Source: Pseudomonadota bacterium (lineage in GTDB: Bacteria > Pseudomonadota > Gammaproteobacteria > Xanthomonadales > Xanthomonadaceae). Taken from it: a DNA stretch of 64,000 nucleotides. The stretch lies in contig JAEZYE010000052.1 in NCBI GenBank assembly GCA_023419315.1, forward strand, positions 195,936-259,935, given 5' to 3'. A program made the position numbers and the translations under genes. Positions 59,728-64,000 of this stretch are shown in pieces; the stretch's first letter is position 1; every line of letters begins with the position of its first letter. The notes beneath the pieces were generated by a model, which was given only the letters and a program-made list of their open reading frames with translations, did no database searches and was not told where the DNA came from.

Positions 59728-61920
59728 ATGAATTTGCCCTGCGTCCTCCGGATCGCACTGCCGACTCCGGTGCCCCGATTGTTCGATTACCTCGCGCCTG
59801 GAGCGGAGTCCGCCGTGGACGAGCGCGATATCGGGCGACGCGTGCGGGTACCGTTCGGCAGCCGTGAGCTGGTCGGGTGGGTCGCCGAAGTGGGAGAGGC
59901 CGGCGACCCGGCAATCGAACTCAAATCGGCGCTGGCGTGGCTGGATGACGCGCCGCTGCTTCACGGCGAATTGTGGGAGTCGCTGCACTGGCTGGCGCGC
60001 TACACGCATTCGCCGCTCGGCGAGGTCATCGCCACGGCGCTGCCGGCGCCCATGCGGCAGGGCGAGCCTTTGCCCGCCGCTGAGCAAGCCTGGTCGTGGG
60101 AACTCACGGAAGCCGGGCAGACCGGACTGGAGCGACTGCGTGCGGGCAGCCGGCCGCGGCAGCTGGCCGAGCTCCTGCGCGCGGGCGCATTGAGCGAGGA
60201 CGCGCTATCCGTGCGGCTGGAGCGTTGGCGCGAAGCGGCGCGTGCGCTCGAGAAGCGCGGGTGGGCCGAACGAAACGCTATCGACGCCGATTTCAAACCG
60301 CCGTCCAGCATTGCAGGCCCGGCCCTGAACGAGGAGCAGCTCGAAGCGGTCAACCGGATTACCGATGCCGCAGGCTTCATTCCATTCCTGCTCGACGGGG
60401 TGACCGGCAGCGGCAAGACCGAGGTCTACTTGCAGGCCATTCTCGACTGTCTCGCCCGTGGACGGCAGGCGCTGGTGCTGGTTCCGGAAATCGGATTGAC
60501 GCCGCAGACGCTGGCGCGCTTCCGCAGCCGTCTGGGCACCGCGGTGCATGTGCTGCATTCGGGCTTGAACGACAACGAGCGTGCGCGCGTCTGGGCGGCC
60601 GCATCACGTGGCGAGGCGCGCGTGGTCGTGGGCACACGCTCGGCCGTGTTCGTGCCGCTGCCGGAAGCCGGCCTGGTGATCGTCGACGAAGAACACGACG
60701 GCAGCTACAAGCAGCAGGACGGTATCCGCTACCACGCGCGCGATTTCGCCCTGGTGCGTGCGAAGGCGCGGGATATCCCGGTGGTGCTTGGCAGCGCGAC
60801 GCCCTCGCTGGAGTCGTTGCACAACGCAATGACGGGCCGCTACGTGCACCTGCGGCTGCGTCAGCGCGCTGGCGGCGCGAAGCCGCCCAGCGTGCGCGTG
60901 ATCGACATCCGCAAGCGCCCACTCGAGGCGGGCCTTGCTCCGGAAATGAAGCAGGCCATCCGGCGCGCCCTCGACGCAGGCGGGCAGGTTCTGGTGTTCA
61001 AGAACCGTCGCGGCTATGCCCCCGTGCTGCTCTGCCACGATTGCGGCTGGAGCGCGCATTGCAGGCGATGCGATGCATCGATGACGGTGCATGCGGGCGG
61101 CAGGCGCCTGCAATGCCACCACTGCGGTGCGCGGGAGGCCGCGCCATTGGCCTGTCCCGACTGCGGCGGGCTGGCGCTCCAGCCGCAGGGCGTCGGCACC
61201 GAACGCATCGAAGAGCACCTGCTGGAGGCTTTCCCCGACGTTCCCGTGTTGCGGGTCGATCGCAGCACCACGCAACGACGCGACGGACTCGCGCTCCAGT
61301 TGAAGCGGCTCGGCGACGCCCCGGGCATCCTGGTCGGCACGCAGATTCTCGCCAAGGGGCACGACTTGCCACGGCTGACGCTGGTGGCGATCGTTGGCGT
61401 CGACGAAGGTCTGTTCTCGGCTGATTTCCGCGCCGGCGAGCGGCTTGCGCAACAGTTGATCCAGGTGGCCGGTCGCGCCGGACGCGCGGATCGTGCGGGC
61501 GAGGTCTGGCTGCAGACGCATCACCCAGAGCATCCGCTGCTCAATACGCTGATCAACGGCGGCTATCACGCGTTCGCCGAAACCGAACTGGTCCAGCGCG
61601 AGGCGGCCGGCTTCCCCCCCTTCGGACATCTGGCGCTGATGCGCGCCGAAGCGCAACAGATCGAAGTGGCGCAGGCGTTTCTTCGCGTCGCCGCCCAGGC
61701 GTGTCGCCAGGCAGGGATCGCCGAAGTCACGGTGCAGGGTCCGCTGCCGGCGCCGATGCCGCGTCGCGCCGGCTACTACCGCAGCCAGCTCATCGCCAGC
61801 GCAAGTGAGCGCCGCGCGCTGCATCGGCTCCTCGGCGTCGCCCTTCCCGCTATCCACGCCTTGCCGGAAGCACGGCGCGTGCGCTGGTCACTGGATGTCG
61901 ATCCCATCGATCTCTATTGA
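59728..61920 (+). CDS. priA: primosomal protein N' (replication restart helicase PriA)
   Basis: The 730-aa protein begins with a 3'BD domain (RIALPTPVPRLFDYLAPGAE; VPFGSRELVGWVAEVGEAGD) and a winged-helix region. Walker A GVTGSGKTEVYLQ starts at about 224 and D-E-E-H at 320-323. The zinc-binding domain has paired C-x2-C motifs (CHDCGWSAHCRRC; CHHCGAREAAPLACPDCGGL). The C-terminal helicase core includes TQILAKGHDLPRLTLVAIVG and VAGRAGRADRAGEV. It reloads replisomes at stalled forks. Length equals the E. coli protein (732). The ATG at 59728 has no strong Shine-Dalgarno; the upstream inverted repeats may govern its expression. Confidence 0.97.
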   Translation: MNLPCVLRIALPTPVPRLFDYLAPGAESAVDERDIGRRVRVPFGSRELVGWVAEVGEAGDPAIELKSALAWLDDAPLLHGELWESLHWLARYTHSPLGEVIATALPAPMRQGEPLPAAEQAWSWELTEAGQTGLERLRAGSRPRQLAELLRAGALSEDALSVRLERWREAARALEKRGWAERNAIDADFKPPSSIAGPALNEEQLEAVNRITDAAGFIPFLLDGVTGSGKTEVYLQAILDCLARGRQALVLVPEIGLTPQTLARFRSRLGTAVHVLHSGLNDNERARVWAAASRGEARVVVGTRSAVFVPLPEAGLVIVDEEHDGSYKQQDGIRYHARDFALVRAKARDIPVVLGSATPSLESLHNAMTGRYVHLRLRQRAGGAKPPSVRVIDIRKRPLEAGLAPEMKQAIRRALDAGGQVLVFKNRRGYAPVLLCHDCGWSAHCRRCDASMTVHAGGRRLQCHHCGAREAAPLACPDCGGLALQPQGVGTERIEEHLLEAFPDVPVLRVDRSTTQRRDGLALQLKRLGDAPGILVGTQILAKGHDLPRLTLVAIVGVDEGLFSADFRAGERLAQQLIQVAGRAGRADRAGEVWLQTHHPEHPLLNTLINGGYHAFAETELVQREAAGFPPFGHLALMRAEAQQIEVAQAFLRVAAQACRQAGIAEVTVQGPLPAPMPRRAGYYRSQLIASASERRALHRLLGVALPAIHALPEARRVRWSLDVDPIDLY

Positions 61921-62012
61921 GCCGCGCATCATTGAAGCGGGGTCCGATCACTGCGTTGCACCAGACGCCGCTATGCTGCGCGCATCCACATCATTCTGGA
62001 GCAGAGTCGACC

Positions 62013-63290
62013 ATGGCATCAGGCGATGTACTTCCACGCGTGGTAATCGTGGGCGGCGGATTCGCCGGATTGTGGGCCACGCGCGCCCTGGCGTCGGAAG
62101 CCGTGCAGATCACGCTGATTGATCGCCGCAACCATCATCTCTTCCAGCCGCTGCTCTACCAGGTCGCCACGGCCGGTCTGTCGGCGCCGGATATCGCCGC
62201 GCCGCTTCGCCATATCCTGCGCAGGCAGAAGAATGTCGAAGTCCGCCTGGCCGAGGTCGTCGGCATCCACAAGCACGCGCGCGAAGTCGAACTGGCTGAC
62301 GGCCGCCGGGTCCCCTACGACATCCTCGTCGTCGCCACCGGCGCGACCCACGCCTACTTCGGCCATGATGAATGGGCAACGCATGCGCCCGGACTCAAGA
62401 CCCTCGACGATGCGCTCGCGCTCCGGCGACATCTGCTCGTCGCGTTCGAGCGCGCCGAGGCCGAGCCGGATCCCGCCAGACGTGCCGCATGGCTCAATTT
62501 CGCAATCGTGGGCGGCGGGCCCACCGGTGTCGAACTCGCCGGTACGCTGGCGGAGATTTCCAGGCACACGCTGAAGAACGAATTCCGCAACATCGATCCG
62601 TCCGAGGCCCGGGTCCGCCTCATCGAAGCCGGGCCCCGCGTACTCGCATCGTTTCCCGACGATCTGTCCGCGCGCGCGCAACGACAACTGGAACGCCTGG
62701 GCGTGGAAGTCAGCACCGGGACGCCGGTCACCGCGATCAGCGACGAAGGGTATCGCCTCGGCCAAGGCGAATTCGTGCCGGCGCGCACTGTCGTCTGGGC
62801 TGCGGGCGTGGCCGCCTCACCGCTGGCGCAGACGCTCGACGTGCCGCTGGACCGCGCGGGCCGTGTACTCGTTCGACCGGATCTGACGGTGCCCGACCAT
62901 CCGGAAATCTTCGTCGCCGGCGACCTGGCCAGCGTCCGGGATGGCGAACGGCCCGTGCCCGGCGTCGCGCCGGCCGCCAAGCAGATGGGCCGGCATGTCG
63001 CCGCGTCCATACGTGCACGCTTGCGAGGGCGCCTCACCGGCGCGCAGTTCCGCTACAAGGATTACGGCAATCTGGCGACGATTGGCCGGATGGCCGCCGT
63101 GGTCCACTTCGGTCGCCTGAAGCTCTCGGGCCTGCTCGCGTGGTGGTTCTGGCTGGCGGCTCACGTCTTCTTCCTGATCGGATTCCGCAATCGCCTGGTC
63201 GTACTGCTCAACTGGGCATGGGCATACTGGAGTTACCAGCGCGCCGCCCGCATCATTTTCGGCGCCGCCGATCGCGACCGCCTCACCTGA
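62013..63290 (+). CDS. ndh: type II NADH dehydrogenase (NDH-2)
   Basis: The 425-aa flavoprotein has the FAD site VVIVGGGFAGLWATRALASE and the NAD site FAIVGGGPTGVELAGTLAEI. It also has the NDH-2 block NHHLFQPLLYQVATAGLSAP, RTVVWAAGVAASPLAQTLDV and IFVAGDLASVRDG. Near the C-terminus YKDYGNLATIGRMAAVVHFG and a hydrophobic pair (FWLAAHVFFLIGFRNRLVVL) anchor it to the membrane. It oxidises NADH and reduces quinone without pumping protons. The ATG at 62013 fits the family N-terminus. It overlaps the convergent DUF1203 gene by eight bases. Confidence 0.93.
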   Translation: MASGDVLPRVVIVGGGFAGLWATRALASEAVQITLIDRRNHHLFQPLLYQVATAGLSAPDIAAPLRHILRRQKNVEVRLAEVVGIHKHAREVELADGRRVPYDILVVATGATHAYFGHDEWATHAPGLKTLDDALALRRHLLVAFERAEAEPDPARRAAWLNFAIVGGGPTGVELAGTLAEISRHTLKNEFRNIDPSEARVRLIEAGPRVLASFPDDLSARAQRQLERLGVEVSTGTPVTAISDEGYRLGQGEFVPARTVVWAAGVAASPLAQTLDVPLDRAGRVLVRPDLTVPDHPEIFVAGDLASVRDGERPVPGVAPAAKQMGRHVAASIRARLRGRLTGAQFRYKDYGNLATIGRMAAVVHFGRLKLSGLLAWWFWLAAHVFFLIGFRNRLVVLLNWAWAYWSYQRAARIIFGAADRDRLT

Positions 63291-63753
63291 TGCGTTCGAT
63301 GCGCGCGGCGTAGCAACCGCGACGCGCATTGTGCGCATGCAGATACGCCACCTCCCGATCAGCAAGGAATGCTTCGATGGCAGCCTCTAAGTCGCCGCCT
63401 GGCAGAGTGTCGGCAGCCAACATGTCGCCAGCTGCGCTGTATGCACGCAATGACAGCTGACGGCGCAGAAAGCTGTCGGGTACCCGGTTCCGCAGTTCCG
63501 CCGGTTCCCGCACCTGTCGCACGAATATGGGACCGCTGGCGCGATAGTGGCTCGCGACATCGTGGTGCGGCCAATTCAACAGCAACACAGGCTCACCGCA
63601 GCAGGCATCCTGCAGCGAAATCCGGCAGGGGTAGCCACGATCGTCATCGGCCACCACCCGACGGGCGCCGTGTTCCTGAAGCGAAGTTTCGTCCATGCGC
63701 CAGTACCGCTCGAACGGAGCGGGATCGAGACCGAGAATTCGATAGCCATGCAT
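63283..63753 (-). CDS. DUF1203 family protein
   Basis: The 156-aa protein matches the DUF1203 pattern: LGLDPAPFERYWRMDETSLQ, DDRGYPCRISLQDACCGEPV, LLLNWPHHDVASHYRASGPI and the terminal GCYAARIERIR. Function is unknown. Its ATG at 63753 lies 22 bases inside the boundary of the IS3 element (63776). Reading in frame upstream of the ATG stays open into the IS side, but the start aligns with the usual family N-terminus, so the gene is intact. Its promoter, however, has probably been replaced by, or must lie inside, the insertion sequence. Confidence 0.85.
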   Translation of the reverse strand: MHGYRILGLDPAPFERYWRMDETSLQEHGARRVVADDDRGYPCRISLQDACCGEPVLLLNWPHHDVASHYRASGPIFVRQVREPAELRNRVPDSFLRRQLSLRAYSAAGDMLAADTLPGGDLEAAIEAFLADREVAYLHAHNARRGCYAARIERIR

Positions 63754-63775
63754 GAGCGGCGCCTGCGAGTTGGAT

Positions 63776-64000
63776 TGACCTGCCCCCGGTTGCCGTGCCA
63801 GTGATTACTGGCAAAGTCCGGGGTTGAAGGTTACTGCGTTGTTGGCGTGTTGTGCTCGGTGGTTGGCGGCGTACTGCGATGGCGGGATGCGGCCGCAGCT
63901 GCTGTGGGGTCGGACCTCGTTGTAGTCGCGTCGCCAGTCGGCGATGACGTCACGGGCTTGGGCCAGTGAAGTGAACCAATGCTCGTTGAGGCATTCATCG
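63776..64000 (-). mobile_element. IS3-family insertion sequence, one end (continues past window)
   Basis: The end TGACCTGCCCCCGGTT at 63776 looks like an IS3-type terminal repeat, and the transposase stop lies 29 bases inside it. The other end, the direct target repeats and the orfA part are outside the window, so length and exact group cannot be given. Confidence 0.8.
63805..64000 (-). CDS. IS3-family transposase, C-terminal fragment (cut by window edge)
   Basis: Reading leftwards from the window edge, 64 codons end in TAA at 63805. The peptide is the end of an rve integrase core: DECLNEHWFTSLAQARDVIA, then DWRRDYNEVRPHSSCGRIPP with S-Q-Y-A-A. The E-x(n)-W/R-P-H-S pattern is that of IS3-family OrfB, whose D-D-E triad ends in this region. 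Only the C-terminus is inside the window, so intactness and activity cannot be judged. Confidence 0.9.
   Translation of the reverse strand, partial: DECLNEHWFTSLAQARDVIADWRRDYNEVRPHSSCGRIPPSQYAANHRAQHANNAVTFNPGLCQ

Noticed and set aside
63283..63753. DUF1203 gene truncated by the insertion sequence
   Set aside because: The start region aligns with the usual family N-terminus and all motifs are present, so the coding part is intact.

Overview
The window looks like chromosomal DNA of a GC-rich gammaproteobacterium, most likely a member of the Xanthomonadaceae (Lysobacter/Luteimonas/Pseudoxanthomonas-like). The pointers are the gene order def-fmt-rsmB / LysM-dprA-smg-topA-tsaC, an rpoD with a neighbouring isoleucine-CAT tRNA, a PNGase A-type glycoamidase, type-2 NADH dehydrogenase, and very high GC with strong GC3 that produces many long antisense ORFs. 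Genus assignment is inference; no 16S rRNA is present.

Left part (1-18.6 kb): a minus-strand, translationally coupled set encodes a giant exported repeat protein (about 3158 aa, DUF11 plus SdrD-B-like repeats), a 1134-aa predicted outer-membrane beta-barrel protein, and the first 70 residues of a third exported protein cut by the window edge. A convincing promoter for this set carries a CRP/Clp-type palindrome in its -35/-10 spacer. Next come a small membrane protein, a DUF72 protein, a secreted PNGase A homologue and an unrecognised membrane protein. The housekeeping block at 18.7-22.3 kb holds tRNA-Ile(CAT), rpoD, dtd and a lipid A acyltransferase-like gene.

Centre (22.3-38.5 kb): a periplasmic Sel1/TPR-like protein and a pair of bacterial PH-domain membrane proteins lead into a surface-polysaccharide/LPS region: CDP-glycerol glycerophosphotransferase-like protein, WaaE/KdtX-like glycosyltransferase, asparagine-synthetase-like amidotransferase, UDP-glucuronate decarboxylase, three more glycosyltransferases, two O-antigen ligase/polymerase-type membrane proteins, an ArnT/PMT-like transferase and a secreted ricin-type lectin. 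Bases about 31-35.5 kb are by eye less GC-rich than the flanks (not computed). The last two polysaccharide genes are placed as the tail of the def-fmt-rsmB operon.

Right part (38.5-64 kb): translation genes (rsmB, fmt, def), LysM protein, dprA, smg, three consecutive genes that all begin with a GYF_2 (DUF4339) domain (one fused to a pilin-like segment, two to RDD membrane domains), topA with a lysine-rich tail, tsaC, two DUF4124 paralogues, an SDR oxidoreductase, a small lipoprotein, sppA, a MATE transporter, a DUF3667 protein, DUF3106 with a membrane-tethered sigma-like protein, priA, ndh, a DUF1203 protein and the end of an IS3-family insertion sequence. The 428-bp gap upstream of priA is packed with inverted repeats, including two perfect DnaA boxes facing each other, and is the most striking non-coding segment. 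No CRISPR array, prophage or rRNA was seen.
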